A DNA stretch of 64,000 nt from Prinsepia uniflora. Lineage: Eukaryota; Streptophyta; Magnoliopsida; Rosales; Rosaceae. The position numbers were made by a program, and so were the translations under genes. The stretch covers positions 58,282,601 through 58,346,600 of the forward strand of contig CM064867.1 of NCBI GenBank assembly GCA_032719365.1. The letters run 5' to 3'. Each line of letters begins with the position of its first letter. Position 1 is the first letter of the stretch. The notes under the pieces were generated by a model, which worked only from the letters and a program-made list of their open reading frames with translations, was not told where the DNA came from and ran no database searches. Of the stretch, positions 46,530 to 57,874 are shown piece after piece.

Positions 46530-46914
46530 GTATCTTTTCCGTCCGACGTCCGATGACAGCGTGCCGCCTGTCGTTGAACTCAGGACGTCGAGACCTATCC
46601 AACGGTCCTCGGTCTACGTGAAAATCACACATCCTCCAAAAAGTCAACATTTTCCCTTTTAGCTCAAAATTACGGTAACGCCCTCAACCTTCCGTACATC
46701 ATAACTTCTCCTCCGATTGTCCGAATCGAACCTGCCGCCTGTCTACGGACTCGTGACGTCCTAACCTACGTCACGGTCAAGGGCTAACACTCATCCAATC
46801 AATCGTACAAAAAGTCAACTTTTCATTTACTATTCACAGGGGCAAAATCGTCCTTTTTACAAAACTTCACAGAAATTACATTTTTTACCCTTCCCGTAGG
46901 TACGGGTTGTTACA
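46530..46914 (-). promoter_or_regulatory. Duplicated U3 module with bZIP- and WRKY-type motifs
   Basis: Two diverged modules of about 180 bp. Each has a GTTGACTTTTT (TTGACT, W-box core), a block CGTGCCGCCTGTC and a region with TGACGTCC...TACGTCAC or a decayed form of it, plus a GGGCAAAAT...GGTAATTTTG stretch. The same arrangement recurs at the U3 end of every LTR in the window. Stress-inducible transcription is an inference from known motif families. Confidence 0.55.
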
Positions 46915-48890
46915 CCCTGGCCCGATTTCATAATTCAATTGGGCCGCTAGCCCGATTAACAAGTTAACTGGGCCCCTGGCCCGATTTTACTTTATCAAGT
47001 CCGTAACCGTTTCATAAAATCATATCCAACCACATTTATGGAAATCGGTGCAAATCCAGAAAACCTCGGTTTATGTGCAAATACGTAAATCACCTCGAAA
47101 TACGTGAAATCATTTAAATTCACCGATATCCAAAGTAAATCATTTGATCATAATTATAACAATCATGAAACAGTTATGCATGCATCGAATTTATAAAACC
47201 AATGTCCACTCACAGACCGTTTAACCGAGCGCCTCGATACGCGTGCCATAGGCCTTCCCGGGCCACACCACTATCACCGGGACTCCCAATCCTGTTCAAA
47301 TCACATTAGAGGATTACTAACCTCATCATTAACATCCTAATCAAGTCCCGTAATTTTCCCGAATTTTTAAACTGGATTTAAAACCTTCGGACATCCCGAA
47401 CAATATCGAAACGGGATCCGATCGACACGAAACCAACGCCAAATTGTTCGTTACATTGTATAGGATAAAAGTCATGTTGACCTCACCTCAAGATTCGTGC
47501 CCACGCGCCGTCACGCGCCGCCGTGAGTGGCTGCGCGTGAAAGCCACGCGCCTACTACAGTGACTGCTACAGTCACCACCTTCACCCGAATGACTGGTAA
47601 ACGGGTTGGAAAGCCCGCGATAGGATCCGGTTCAATCACACCCAATTCGACATCAATTCGATCCGTTCTTGATCCTATAACAATCATTAACCAACCAATT
47701 TCAGTTCAGTGTCGATGATCAACATCAACCATCGATTAATCGTGTCCACAACCCGTGATCACCCAAAACGGGTCAATCACCAAAACTCCATCAATCCTCA
47801 ACCATTGTCAAATTAACTTCACAAGAAGCTTATAAGGATTAATACGAACCAATTCACATGATTAATTGAACACGACGTTACCTCAATCACCACGACTCAA
47901 GCTTGAGTTTTCCGGCTGTCCACCTCGTCCGTCCACGGCCCTAGGAGTCTCAAAGCTTGCCCCATTTGATCTGGTTCGACACGTTGAAGTTCCAGGAAGC
48001 TCAATCCATCATCAATTAGGCTTGGGCTGGCCTAAAACTAGAAGTTTGCATTTGAATTTCCCAGAAACCAGTTTCGGGTTTTCAGAGAAATCCAACCCCA
48101 AACTCACTCAATCCTTCCATTCTCAATCACAGAGGAACCCACACGACTTACACACCATTCCTTTAATCCAATTCAGCTGTTAAAGGCATCCAAAAGTGTC
48201 CAAAATCCACTGTGTAATGTTCCCCTGCACTGACCCGAAAACAATAGAAAACCCAGTTCCCACGTTCCTGTGATCGATGCCAACTCAACCCCATGTGCAA
48301 TTCCACCACAAACTGGCCCAAATCAATCATTTAATTGGTAAACAATCCATGGGATCGATCACACCAACATTCCACCTCACGGCCAGTTTAATGAAACAGT
48401 GCCCCCGTGTGAAATTACAATTCTGCCCTTGTGCAGAAAATTACCAAAATGCCCCTCACGCATCCTGACCCGTAACTCGGTCATACGGACTCCGATTGAT
48501 GCGTGCCGCCTGTCTACGAACTCAGGGCATCGAGACCTTCCTAACAGTCCTCGGTCCTCGGCCATCGGACCTCCCGATACAAAAAGTCAACATTTCCCCT
48601 TATTACGTTCAAATTACGAAAACGCCCTTGAACTTCCGTACATCATAACTTTCACTACGAACATCGGAATCGAACGTGCCACCTGTCTATGAACTCGTGA
48701 CGTCCCGAACTACGTCACGGTCATCGGTCAAAGTCCATTTGACCATCCGAATTAAAGTCAACGTTTTGCCCACGCCCAAGGGCAAAACGGTCATTTTGCA
48801 CAATTCGTTCGAAATCACTCAACTAATCCCAGATTAGTAAATCATAATTAAATATTATTAAATCCCGATATTCGGGACGGGTCGTTACAC
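46915..48890 (-). repeat. Solo LTR H, second piece
   Basis: Starts with the CCCTG duplication of A1 and continues the GGGCC/GGCCC hairpin array. It then carries GTCCACTCACAG near 47202-47213, the GC-rich block (about 47503-47552) and two U3 modules, ending at 48890. No gene is seen in this 2-kb stretch. Confidence 0.88.
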
Positions 48891-49529
48891 CGTGTGTTCG
48901 TGTTTGTTCTTCGACCCAGAGAGAAAACAGAAACTGGGAATTTGGGGAGGAATCGATCAAGCTTGGTGAGTTTGTGAGTGTGTGAGAGTGACCAGGGAGT
49001 GAGAGGGAGTTAGTGAGGAGGTTTGGAGGTCCAGTGGCTGTGTGTGTGTGAGAGGTGGGAAACCAGGGGGAAAATAGGGAGGAAGTGAGTGATCGTGGTG
49101 GTGGTGTGACCGTGTACGGTGCAATTGGACTCGTGGTGATGTCGTGAGGGGAGAGAGGAGTCGACTAGCCCCAGCGGAGCTCACGGCGGCGATCGACCGC
49201 AGGTAATCTTTCTTCGTTCCTCTCTGTGCTCTGTTTTGCCGTGATTTTCAAATTGGAAAGTCGTGGCTTTTGGGGTTGAATCGAGGAGTCTAGTGAGGTT
49301 TAGGGGACTCAGTAGGGTCCTAGGTAGCTGCTGGTTGTGCAGCCATGACGGGGAGTGCACGGCGGAGTCCTGGACGACGGAGGATACACGGCGTCCTCTG
49401 TTTTTCAGTCTGGGTTCAAACATTGAGTCATGGGTCTTGAGTACGAGTCGAGGGTTTTGGTTGGTCCTAGTCGACTTCTTAGGTCCTTAGGAACCGTCTA
49501 CGGTGGTTGCCGTGGCGGGGGAAGACCTG
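48891..49529 (+). repeat. Solo LTR G, piece 2
   Basis: The first five bases are the CCGTG duplication. The plus-strand LTR continues with GT-rich microsatellite-like sequence (about 49040-49055) up to the ACCTG duplication (49525-49529) of element D2. Short frames only. Confidence 0.85.
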
Positions 49530-52313
49530 TGACAGGACCCGCCCCGATCCCATAGGGACCACAAGGGGACGTGCCCTGCTCCCGTCTGACACCCAATAAT
49601 TCATACCAATTTTAACCTCAAAACATTTAAAAGCATAAATAACCAAATTAAAGTCATACATAAAATCCGAATTAAACGAATGTCAGACAAGGGATATAAT
49701 TCAAAATTACAAATTTGCGAGCACGACTCTAAAGTAATCCTGCGGGTACACCGCCCAGCAGGGGTTCAGGTACGCAGAAGTAGATCTATGCCTCAGCCTC
49801 TGGTTCCTCCTCTACCTCAGTTTCCCGACCTGGAGGGGTTACCAAAACAGTAAGGGTGAGTGGACCGAAACACAAGTTTATGAAATCGTTTGATAAGTAA
49901 AACATATAATTTACCCCTCCGTTTTCCAAATATGCGTGCACCATAATTCCAAAATCATAAACCATATAATATGAACCATAAGGCATATAGCAAAACCATA
50001 ACCATAATTTTAGTTGCTGCACTATACACTCCAATCCCGACATCCCTGATGTCTGACGTCCCTGACGTCCAATAGGTCACAATCACAAGGCTACGCGTGC
50101 CACTCGGGTCTCAATTTCCGAGTTCAATCCCCGAACCCCGTTCGGGTACAGCATCCCCGATGCTTAGCGTCATAGACGCTGGACGTACCAGACGTCCGTG
50201 ACCTCTCCGGGGTACCTCATCCGGAGGAGACAATATAATATGGAAGGATCTATATAGTGCAGTACTAAATACATTTTATTGATATCCACATATAAAACAT
50301 ATATACACCGAATCAATCATTAAGTTTCATCAAACGGTCTCAAGCCCAAATACCGTGAAACGTGCCATAACCACATTTTCCATATCATCAAAACCATCAT
50401 TGTTTTAGCATGTGAATAAGTATAATAAAACCAGAAAACATTTATGCACACAAGGGTTTAAGAAAATGGCCCACTCACAGTACAATCCTGCTAGAAACCG
50501 AACGTATACCCTCGTCCTGGTACAAATGTACAATCCCTGTCAAGTCCAAGTATTCGTAAAGGTCAAATTAAACCCCCAACATTCAACCATGAAAGCCTAG
50601 GTCGAAACCGACCCGGGAAAGCCGCCCGAACGCGCTTCCCAAGGCAATAACCCTTATTTTGACCAACTTAATGATCTCCGATCGACCCGAAACCACCGCC
50701 ATTGGATCCGGATCGTCGAAACCTAAAGAATGGTGGTGGTCCCACCAGAAACACTGTTCACACGCGCCCCCACGCGCCGGTCAATGCGGCGGTCAACGGT
50801 GGAACAGTCCTGCTGACGTCATCGCTGACGTCACTGCTGACGTCAGCATGACGTCATGCTGACGTCATCTGACAGCTGTCAGGTCTGACGTGTCAGACTC
50901 TGACAGGTGCCACGTGTCAACATCCAATTGGTCCACCTCACTGATCTGTCAGACCACGTGTCAGATCTGACATGTGCCACGTGTCAGCACGGCACTGGTC
51001 CACGTCACTGACATGTCAGTGACACGTGGCAGTCCCTGACTGGTCCACGTCACTAACATGTCAGTGCTGACTGTGCACTGACATGTGACACGTGTCGGCT
51101 CACGGTTGGTCCACGTCATCTGACAGGCTGACAGGGTGCCACGTCAGCACCACTGTCCTCAGACGGGTTGACCCGTTTTCCTGCAACTCGGGTCGATCAG
51201 ACCCGTGATCATGACCCGGTTGCCATTCCTTCATTTCTGAATCATTTTCATTCCTTCCAATTCCTAATTACTCGTCTGAGTCCCTAGATTAGTTCTATGA
51301 AATCAAATTTGAGAAAAACGGATTGAATCGAAGGCCTACCTCGAAGAACAGCCCTGGCCTCCCGTCGCCGTTTAGCCACCGCCCTGAGCTCCACCGGCCA
51401 CGAGTTCGATTCCAGAAGGTCCTGGGTGTTCCTAGGGTTGATTAGGAATCATAATGGACTAAATTGAACGTGGGAAAAGGATGTATCAAAAACCTGTTTT
51501 TGAAACCGTTTCGGGTTCCCCTGGTTCCTTCCTCGCCGCCGTCCTCCGCCGTGGTCACTGCCGCCGTTCAGTCACACCAGGAAGTCCCCCACTATGCAGA
51601 CACAGTGAGTGGAAGGTTGGCTGGAATGTTGGATCGAAATGGCTGAATGTGCTCTGCGGGTATGAATTATAAAGAAATGGAGGGAAGGAAATGGATGGCT
51701 CAGATTGAATCTCCAGATTAGATCAAGGGTTGAGATCTGATCTGGGGTTTCCAATCCAAAGGCTGAAATTTAAAGCTGATTCAAATGTTAATTAATTCAA
51801 TAGTGGATCTGATCCAATCTAGCCAATGGGTGAGTGACACTTGTCACTCCCCAGGTGTCCTTCAATCAGAATTTCTGAATATAATATTCGACACGAAAAC
51901 CGAGACACGAACTTCCCGAATTCGCGTTTCTGACCATAACTTCCTCGTACGAAGTCCGATTTCGGCGTGCCGCCTGTCTACGGACTCAGGACGTCGAGGC
52001 CTACCCAACGGTCCTTGAGTCAACTGAAAATTAGTTGCCAAAAGAAAAGTCAACATTTTCCCCCGAGAGTCCAAATTACGGTAATGCCCCTGAACTTCCG
52101 ATAGCCATAACTTTCACCCTGATCGTCCGAATCGGACGTGCCACCTGTCTATGAACTTGTGACGTCCCGAACTACGTCACGGTCATAGGTCAAAGTCCAT
52201 TTAGTTCATCAATCAAAAAGTCAACAATTTGACCATACCAATCACAAGGGTAAAATCGTCAAATCACACATTAAATTACAAAATGAGAATCCTCGAATTT
52301 CCGGGGTGTTACA
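49530..52313 (-). repeat. D2 3' LTR
   Basis: The minus strand begins TGTAACACCCC (at 52313) and ends GGTCCTGTCA (at 49530). It includes the enhancer-like ACGT cluster (50814-51145), with TGACGTCA octamers at 50814-50867, and GATGTC/GACGTC hairpins (50039-50196). Confidence 0.95.
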
Positions 52314-52328
52314 ACCTTCCCCCCTTAA
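52314..52328 (-). other. D2 polypurine tract
   Basis: The minus strand reads TTAAGGGGGGAAGGT against the 3' LTR. Confidence 0.88.
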
Positions 52329-52347
52329 GAAATTTCGTCCCGAAATT

Positions 52348-55300
52348 TCAAAGAAACAAATGAGGAAATTGTTCTCGCATCTGAGCCTCAGGCTCCCATG
52401 TGGCTTCTTCCACATCCTGGTTTCTCCAGAGAATTTTCACGAGAGGGATCGTCTTTCGACGTAGTACCTTGTCCTTCCGATCCAAGATCTGTACTGGTTG
52501 TTCTTCAAAGCTCAAATCCTCCCGTAGTTCGACAGGTTGTTCCCCAAGTACATGAGAAGCATCACGTACGTACATCCGCAACATCGATACGTGGAAAACA
52601 TCGTGAACTCTTGATAGTTCTGGGGGTAGTGCCAATCTGTATGCAACTCTGCCAATTCTCTCCACGATTTCATAAGGTCCGATAAAACGCGGACTCAGTT
52701 TCCCCCGTCGGCCAAAACGGATAATCCCTTTCCACGGAGACAACTTCAGGAAGACAAAATCTCCCACTTCAAACTCCAAGTCTCGAATCCGTCGGTCGGC
52801 ATAACTCTTCTGGCGATCCTGTGCCACCTTCAATCTTTCCTTGATCACGCGAACAGTTTCCACGGTTAAGTCCATTATCTCCGGCCCTACAGCCGCTCGC
52901 TCTCCTACCTCCGTCCAGCAGATAGGTGTCCTGCACTGTCGGCCATACAGTGCCTCATAAGGTGCCATCCCGATGCTTGCCTGATAGCTGTTGTTGTAAG
53001 CGAATTCCATCAATGGCAAATGAGTATCCCAAGAGTCTTGAAACTGTAGTACACATGACCTCATCATGTCCTCCAGGGTTTGAATGGTTCTCTCAGACTG
53101 TCCATCGGTCTGTGGATGGAAAGCAGTACTGAAACGTAAGGTTGTTCCCAAAGTAGCTTGCAAACTCCGCCAGAACCTGGAAGTGAAACGCGGATCACGA
53201 TCGGACACGATCGATTCCGGCGTACCATGAAGTCGTATGATTTCCTTCACAAACAACTGAGCCAGTCGGTTAGGTTTATAGGTTTCCTGAACTGGCAGAA
53301 AATGGGCTGATTTGGTTAACCGATCCACGATCACCCATACTCCGTCCACTCCACTCTGAGTCCTCGGTAATTTAAAGACGAAGTCCATGGTGATGTGATC
53401 CCACTTCCACTCAGGAATCGGAAGTGGCTGCATAGCCCCATACGGTCTCTGCCGTTCCGCCTTAACCTGCTGACAGGTTAAGCATTTGCTCACGAACTCA
53501 GCAATATCCTTCTTCATTCCTGGCCACCAATAATGGTTCCGGAGGGTACGGTACATCTTTGTACCTCCCGGATGCATAGCATAGGCCGAACTGTGGGCCT
53601 CCTCAAGTATCTCGGCCCGTAACTCTGCCACTGCAGGTACGCACAAACGGCCCAATTTCACTAGTGCTCCATCGTCCCGGATGGTAAAATCCTGTCTCCC
53701 ATCCGCATCGACCTCAATTCTGTAAATACAGAGTATCGGATCCTGCAGTTGTGCTTCGATGATCCGATCAATCAGTACAGGTCGCACATGGAAGCTGGCC
53801 AACAAAGCTCCATGCGCATCCGTACCCAAAATAACTCCCGTCTTCCGGAGTTCCACTAACAAGGGAAGATACACCATCCCTAGGTGTGCAATAGTTCCCG
53901 CAGATTTCCTGCTGAGTGCATCCGCCACCACATTGGCCTTACCCGGATGGTACTCGATCGTATAGTCATAGTCCTTCCGTAGCTCCAACCATCTCCGTTG
54001 TCTCATGTTGAGCTCCTTCTGAGTGAATAAGTATTTAAGACTCTGGTGGTCGGTGTATATCCGACACGTTGCGCCGAACAGATAATGTCTCCAAATCTTG
54101 AGAGCATGAACCACCGCCGCCAACTCCAAATCATGGGTAGGGTAGTTCAACTCATGAGTCTTCAGCTGCCGGGATGCATAGGCGATAACCTTGCCAGTTT
54201 GCATCAACACGCAGCCCAAACCTTGCAGTGAAGCATCACTGAAAACTACAAACTCTCCACTGTCGTCCGGCAATGCAAGGACAGGTGCAGTGGTCAATCG
54301 ATCCTTCAACTCTTGAAAGCTCCGATCGCACTGCTCGTCCCAGATAAACTTTACTCCTTTCCGAGTCAGACGAGTCAATGGTGCAGCAATTTTGGAGAAA
54401 CCCTCCACGAATCTCCGGTAGTAACCCGCTAATCCGACGAAACTCCGCACCTCGGTCACTGTTGTCGGTCTAGCCCAGTTGGTCACCGCTTCTGTTTTCT
54501 GGGGATCCACGCAAATCCCATCCGTCGATATCACGTGTCCCAGAAAACCAATACTGCTCAGCCAAAACTGACACTTGCTCAGCTTGGCATACAATTGTTC
54601 TTGTCTCAGATTCTCCAAGACCAACCGTAGATGTTCTTCATGTGCACGGGCACTCCTCGAGTATACCAAAATATCATCGATGAACACAATCACGAACTTA
54701 TCCAGGTAGGGTCGGAAGACCCGGTTCATCAGATCCATGAATGCTGCTGGAGCATTCGTCAAACCAAATGGCATAACAAGGAACTCGTAGTGCCCGTAAC
54801 GGGTTCGAAAAGCAGTTTTCGGAATATCCTCCTCCGAAATCCTCAGTTGGTGATACCCAGACCGCAAATCAATTTTCGAGAAGCACTGAGCTCCCCGCAA
54901 CTGGTCGAAAAGGTCATCAATCCTGGGTAGAGGATACTGGTTCCTCAATGTCACCTTGTTGAGTTGTCGATAATCAATACATAAACGGAGACTTCCTTCC
55001 TTCTTCTTCACGAACAACACCGGTGCTCCCCACGGTGAAGTGCTCGGTCGGACATATCCCAAATCTACCAACTCCTGCAATTGAGTCTTGAGTTCTCGTA
55101 ACTCGGCCGGCGCCATCCGGTATGGTGCCTGGGATATAGGTCGGGTACCCGGGAGTAGTTCAATAGTAAACTCAATCTCCCGCGATGGTGGCAATCCAGG
55201 TAAGTCTTCCGGGAATACGTCCGGAAACTCACAGACCACCGGTATTTCGTCGATGACCGGAGTATCGACCCGTTCCGACACGACATGCGCCAGATAGCCC

Positions 55301-56793
55301 TGGCATCCCTTCCGTAGAAGTTTGGTAGCAGTAAGTGACGAAATCACTTCAGGAGGCGAACCATCACGTTCCCCCTGAAAGATAACTTCCGGCAAACCCG
55401 GGCTCCGCAAAATTACTTGCTTGCTACAGCAGTCGATGAGCGATCCGTGCTCCGACAGCCAATCCATCCCTAGGATTATATCGAAGTCGTGGATATCCAG
55501 AATAATTAAGTCTGCTGGTAAATCCACATCCTCAATTCTTACCGGGCACCTCCGAATCACCTGATTCACAAGGTACACGGTACCCATCGGGGTGCCAACA
55601 CCCATTTCGCAATCTAAGGCTGATACCACACAATCAAGCAAACCAGCACAACTCCTCGAAATAAAAGAATGTGTAGCCCCCGCATCCATTAATACACGTA
55701 CAAGAAAATTAAAGATATGTAGTGTACCTGTGACCACGCCTGGAGCAGTCCTCGCCTGCTGCTGGGTCATTGCAAACACTTGGGCCCTCGGCCCTCCGTT
55801 CCGTCCGCGCCCGCGCGCGCCACGTCCAGCACCACGGTCACCTCCCTGACCGCGACCTCCGTTAGTGTGGGACGCCGTGCTCTGCACCACACTCGAGCCC
55901 CCAGCGTCGTTGTTTTTGGACAACTGCGGACAATCGCAGGCATAGTGGCCTTCCTCTCCGCAAGCAAAACAAGTTACTGGCCTTGGCCTGCCCGAATGCC
56001 CACCAGATGCACCACTCCAAGATGAGTGCTGCCCAGAGTTGTGTCCAGATCCTCTGCCCTGAGAGCCTCCACGTCGACCCGACCAGCCACGACCCTTGAA
56101 GGATGAGGGTGCTCCTCTGTAGCTCCCTCCCCTGTTGTTCTTCCGGCCCGATGGCCCATGATGTGGGCGATCCTGACGTCGCCCCTCCCCCGAAGGTTGT
56201 CGTGATTGGTGTGCCGCCAGACTGGCCTCGACACGCACCGCTGCGTCGACCATATCCCTCAGAGAAGCATGAGTGGTAGCAGTCACACTGGCCCGGATCT
56301 CCCCTCGGAGTCCAAGCTCAAACCGCTGGCATTTGTCCTCCTCCGTGCTTACGAATGAGGCAGCGAACCGGGAAAGTCTCCCGAATGTTTGCTCGTAGTC
56401 TGAAACAGACATGTCACCCTGCTCCAGCCGCAGGAATTCCGCCTCCCGCGCCGCGCGAAAGGATCGCGGGTAGTACTGGTCCAGAAACCTGGAACGAAAA
56501 GCTTCCCAGGTAGTGGTATGGACAGACCACCCGGACATTTCGAGTCCATGCCACCACTGGTAGGCTCCCCCCTCCAGTAAGAAGGCCGCCAGAGTCACTC
56601 GTTCGCCCGGAGGGCAATGCATCACCGAGAAGATCCTCTCCCACTTGGTGATCCAGTCGTGAGCATCCTCGGGGTTTGATCCCCCGCAGAAAGGAGTGGC
56701 TCCCAAACGTTGAGCCCTTTCGATGCTCGCGCATTCCATCTCTCTTTCTAGATCCTCGTCCGTTCGAGTATGCGGAATTCTCCTAGGAGGCAT
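52348..56793 (-). CDS. gag-pol: D2 gag-pol polyprotein (gypsy chromovirus, Tekay/Del-like)
   Basis: One intact frame. Residues are counted from the TTG codon at 56799; the first ATG is codon 3 (56793, MPPRR) and I start there (1481 aa). It has the same order as A1. The gag domain is about 40-195, followed by an R/G/S-rich linker. The zinc knuckle is C277-C280-H285-C290. The protease has D372-A-G instead of D-S/T-G. RT FIDD is 706-709. RNase H has its D-E-D residues. Integrase has its HHCC residues and a D, D35E triad near 1139, 1200 and 1236. GPY/F and a chromodomain-like tail with VEEATWEPE follow. From RT onward it is very similar to A1; gag and the linker differ more. No stop or frameshift. 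The integrase tail suggests targeting to repeat-rich chromatin, as known for chromoviruses. Stop TGA at 52348. Confidence 0.96.
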   Translation of the reverse strand: MPPRRIPHTRTDEDLEREMECASIERAQRLGATPFCGGSNPEDAHDWITKWERIFSVMHCPPGERVTLAAFLLEGGAYQWWHGLEMSGWSVHTTTWEAFRSRFLDQYYPRSFRAAREAEFLRLEQGDMSVSDYEQTFGRLSRFAASFVSTEEDKCQRFELGLRGEIRASVTATTHASLRDMVDAAVRVEASLAAHQSRQPSGEGRRQDRPHHGPSGRKNNRGGSYRGAPSSFKGRGWSGRRGGSQGRGSGHNSGQHSSWSGASGGHSGRPRPVTCFACGEEGHYACDCPQLSKNNDAGGSSVVQSTASHTNGGRGQGGDRGAGRGARGRGRNGGPRAQVFAMTQQQARTAPGVVTGTLHIFNFLVRVLMDAGATHSFISRSCAGLLDCVVSALDCEMGVGTPMGTVYLVNQVIRRCPVRIEDVDLPADLIILDIHDFDIILGMDWLSEHGSLIDCCSKQVILRSPGLPEVIFQGERDGSPPEVISSLTATKLLRKGCQGYLAHVVSERVDTPVIDEIPVVCEFPDVFPEDLPGLPPSREIEFTIELLPGTRPISQAPYRMAPAELRELKTQLQELVDLGYVRPSTSPWGAPVLFVKKKEGSLRLCIDYRQLNKVTLRNQYPLPRIDDLFDQLRGAQCFSKIDLRSGYHQLRISEEDIPKTAFRTRYGHYEFLVMPFGLTNAPAAFMDLMNRVFRPYLDKFVIVFIDDILVYSRSARAHEEHLRLVLENLRQEQLYAKLSKCQFWLSSIGFLGHVISTDGICVDPQKTEAVTNWARPTTVTEVRSFVGLAGYYRRFVEGFSKIAAPLTRLTRKGVKFIWDEQCDRSFQELKDRLTTAPVLALPDDSGEFVVFSDASLQGLGCVLMQTGKVIAYASRQLKTHELNYPTHDLELAAVVHALKIWRHYLFGATCRIYTDHQSLKYLFTQKELNMRQRRWLELRKDYDYTIEYHPGKANVVADALSRKSAGTIAHLGMVYLPLLVELRKTGVILGTDAHGALLASFHVRPVLIDRIIEAQLQDPILCIYRIEVDADGRQDFTIRDDGALVKLGRLCVPAVAELRAEILEEAHSSAYAMHPGGTKMYRTLRNHYWWPGMKKDIAEFVSKCLTCQQVKAERQRPYGAMQPLPIPEWKWDHITMDFVFKLPRTQSGVDGVWVIVDRLTKSAHFLPVQETYKPNRLAQLFVKEIIRLHGTPESIVSDRDPRFTSRFWRSLQATLGTTLRFSTAFHPQTDGQSERTIQTLEDMMRSCVLQFQDSWDTHLPLMEFAYNNSYQASIGMAPYEALYGRQCRTPICWTEVGERAAVGPEIMDLTVETVRVIKERLKVAQDRQKSYADRRIRDLEFEVGDFVFLKLSPWKGIIRFGRRGKLSPRFIGPYEIVERIGRVAYRLALPPELSRVHDVFHVSMLRMYVRDASHVLGEQPVELREDLSFEEQPVQILDRKDKVLRRKTIPLVKILWRNQDVEEATWEPEAQMREQFPHLFL

Positions 56794-56910
56794 AACCAAC
56801 TGTCAAGAGGCATAGATCAGAAAACAATATTCTTAAAAGTCGAAAAGTAACTAGTACTAATCGCTAGTCTAGCATGCAGACCAATACCCTAGTACTGACC
56901 ACAACCTAGT

Positions 56911-56922
56911 GCTCTGATACCA
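56911..56922 (-). other. D2 primer-binding site (tRNA-iMet)
   Basis: The minus strand reads TGGTATCAGAGC three bases inside the 5' LTR end (56926). The leader to the first ATG is about 115 bases and shows nothing notable. Confidence 0.94.
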
Positions 56923-57225
56923 AGCTGATAGGACCCGCCCCGATCCCATAGGGACCACAAGGGGACGTGCCCTGCTCCCGTCTGACACCCAATAATTCAT
57001 ACCAATTTTAACCTCAAAACATTTAAAAGCATAAATAACCAAATTAAAGTCATACATAAAATCCGAATTAAACGAATGTCAGACAAGGGATATAATCCAA
57101 AATTACAAATTTGCGAGCACGACTCTAAAGTAATCATGCGGGTACACCGCCCAGCAGGGGTTCAGGTACGCAGAAGTAGATCTATGCCTCAGCCTCTGGT
57201 TCCTCCTCTACCTCAGTTTCCCGAC

Positions 57226-57874
57226 CTGGAGGGGTTACCAAAACAGTAAGGGTGAGTGGACCGAAACACAAGTTTATGAAATCGTTTGATAAGTAAAACA
57301 TATAATTTACCCCTCCGTTTTCCAAATATGCGTGCACCATAATTCCAAAATCATAAACCATATAATATGAACCATAAGGCATATAGCAAAACCATAACCA
57401 TAATTTTAGTTGCTGCACTATACACTCCAATCCCGACATCCCTGATGTCTGACGTCCCTGACGTCCAATAGGTCACAATCACAAGGCTACGCGTGCCACT
57501 CGGGTCTCAATTTCCGAGTTCAATCCCCGAACCCCGTTCGGGTACAGCATCCCCGATGCTTAGCGTCATAGACGCTGGACGTACCAGACGTCCGTGACCT
57601 CTCCGGGGTACCTCATCCGGAGGAGACAATATAATATGGAAGGATCTATATAGTGCAGTACTAAATACATTTTATTGATATCCACATATAAAACATATAT
57701 ACACCGAATCAATCATTAAGTTTCATCAAACGGTCTCAAGCCCAAATACCGTGAAACGTGCCATAACCACATTTTCCATATCATCAAAACCATCATTGTT
57801 TTAGCATGTGAATAAGTATAATAAAACCAGAAAACATTTATGCACACAAGGGTTTAAGAAAATGGCCCACTCAC
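57226..57874 (-). other. Predicted leader intron inside the D2 5' LTR
   Basis: The minus strand reads GTACT|GTGAGT at 57874 and CCCCTCCAG|GTCGG at 57226, giving 649 bp. The donor and acceptor contexts match those in A1 although the intervening sequence differs. GTCCACTCACCC lies just before the acceptor, inverse to the donor motif with mismatches. Confidence 0.45.

Larger units (their letters stand above)
36552..46914 (-). mobile_element. Element A1: complete autonomous Ty3/gypsy chromovirus, TSD CCCTG
   Basis: A 10,363-bp element: 5' LTR 44020-46914, primer site 44001-44017, single gag-pol frame 39482-43933, polypurine tract 39447-39459, 3' LTR 36552-39446. Both LTRs are 2895 bp. Target duplication CCCTG at 36547-36551 and 46915-46919. 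I see two LTR differences (37380/44848 and 37837/45305). At a commonly used plant LTR rate this suggests an insertion of the order of tens of thousands of years. All cis sites and catalytic motifs are present, so it may be mobile. Confidence 0.96.
44020..46914 (-). repeat. A1 5' LTR (promoter)
   Basis: 2895 bp, ending CTGACA beside the primer site. In transcription order: U3 with two tandem modules (46914 down to about 46530), GC-rich stem block (about 45429-45470), AT-rich stretch with TATA-like content (about 45240-45310), GTGAGT donor-like site (45148), hairpin array (about 44555-44729), CCCTCCAG acceptor-like site (44289) and a terminal GACGGGAGCAGG block. I infer that transcription starts between the stem block and 45150, but no start site can be proven. 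Confidence 0.94.
35597..48890 (-). mobile_element. Solo LTR H (split by A1), TSD CCGTG
   Basis: TGACACGACCC at 35597 to GGTCGTTACA at 48890, with CCGTG at 35592-35596 and 48891-48895. Its pieces are 35597-36551 and 46920-48890, about 2.93 kb together. It is a B-like family with GATGTC/GACGTC hairpins (about 35955-36120) and GGGCC/GGCCC hairpin units (about 36400-36551 and 46915-46990). Element A1 is inserted inside the second array. Confidence 0.93.

Noticed and set aside
50806..50870. TGACGTCA repeats as a satellite or origin
   Set aside because: The block is confined to D2-type LTRs and the octamers have varied linkers, which fits a motif cluster better.
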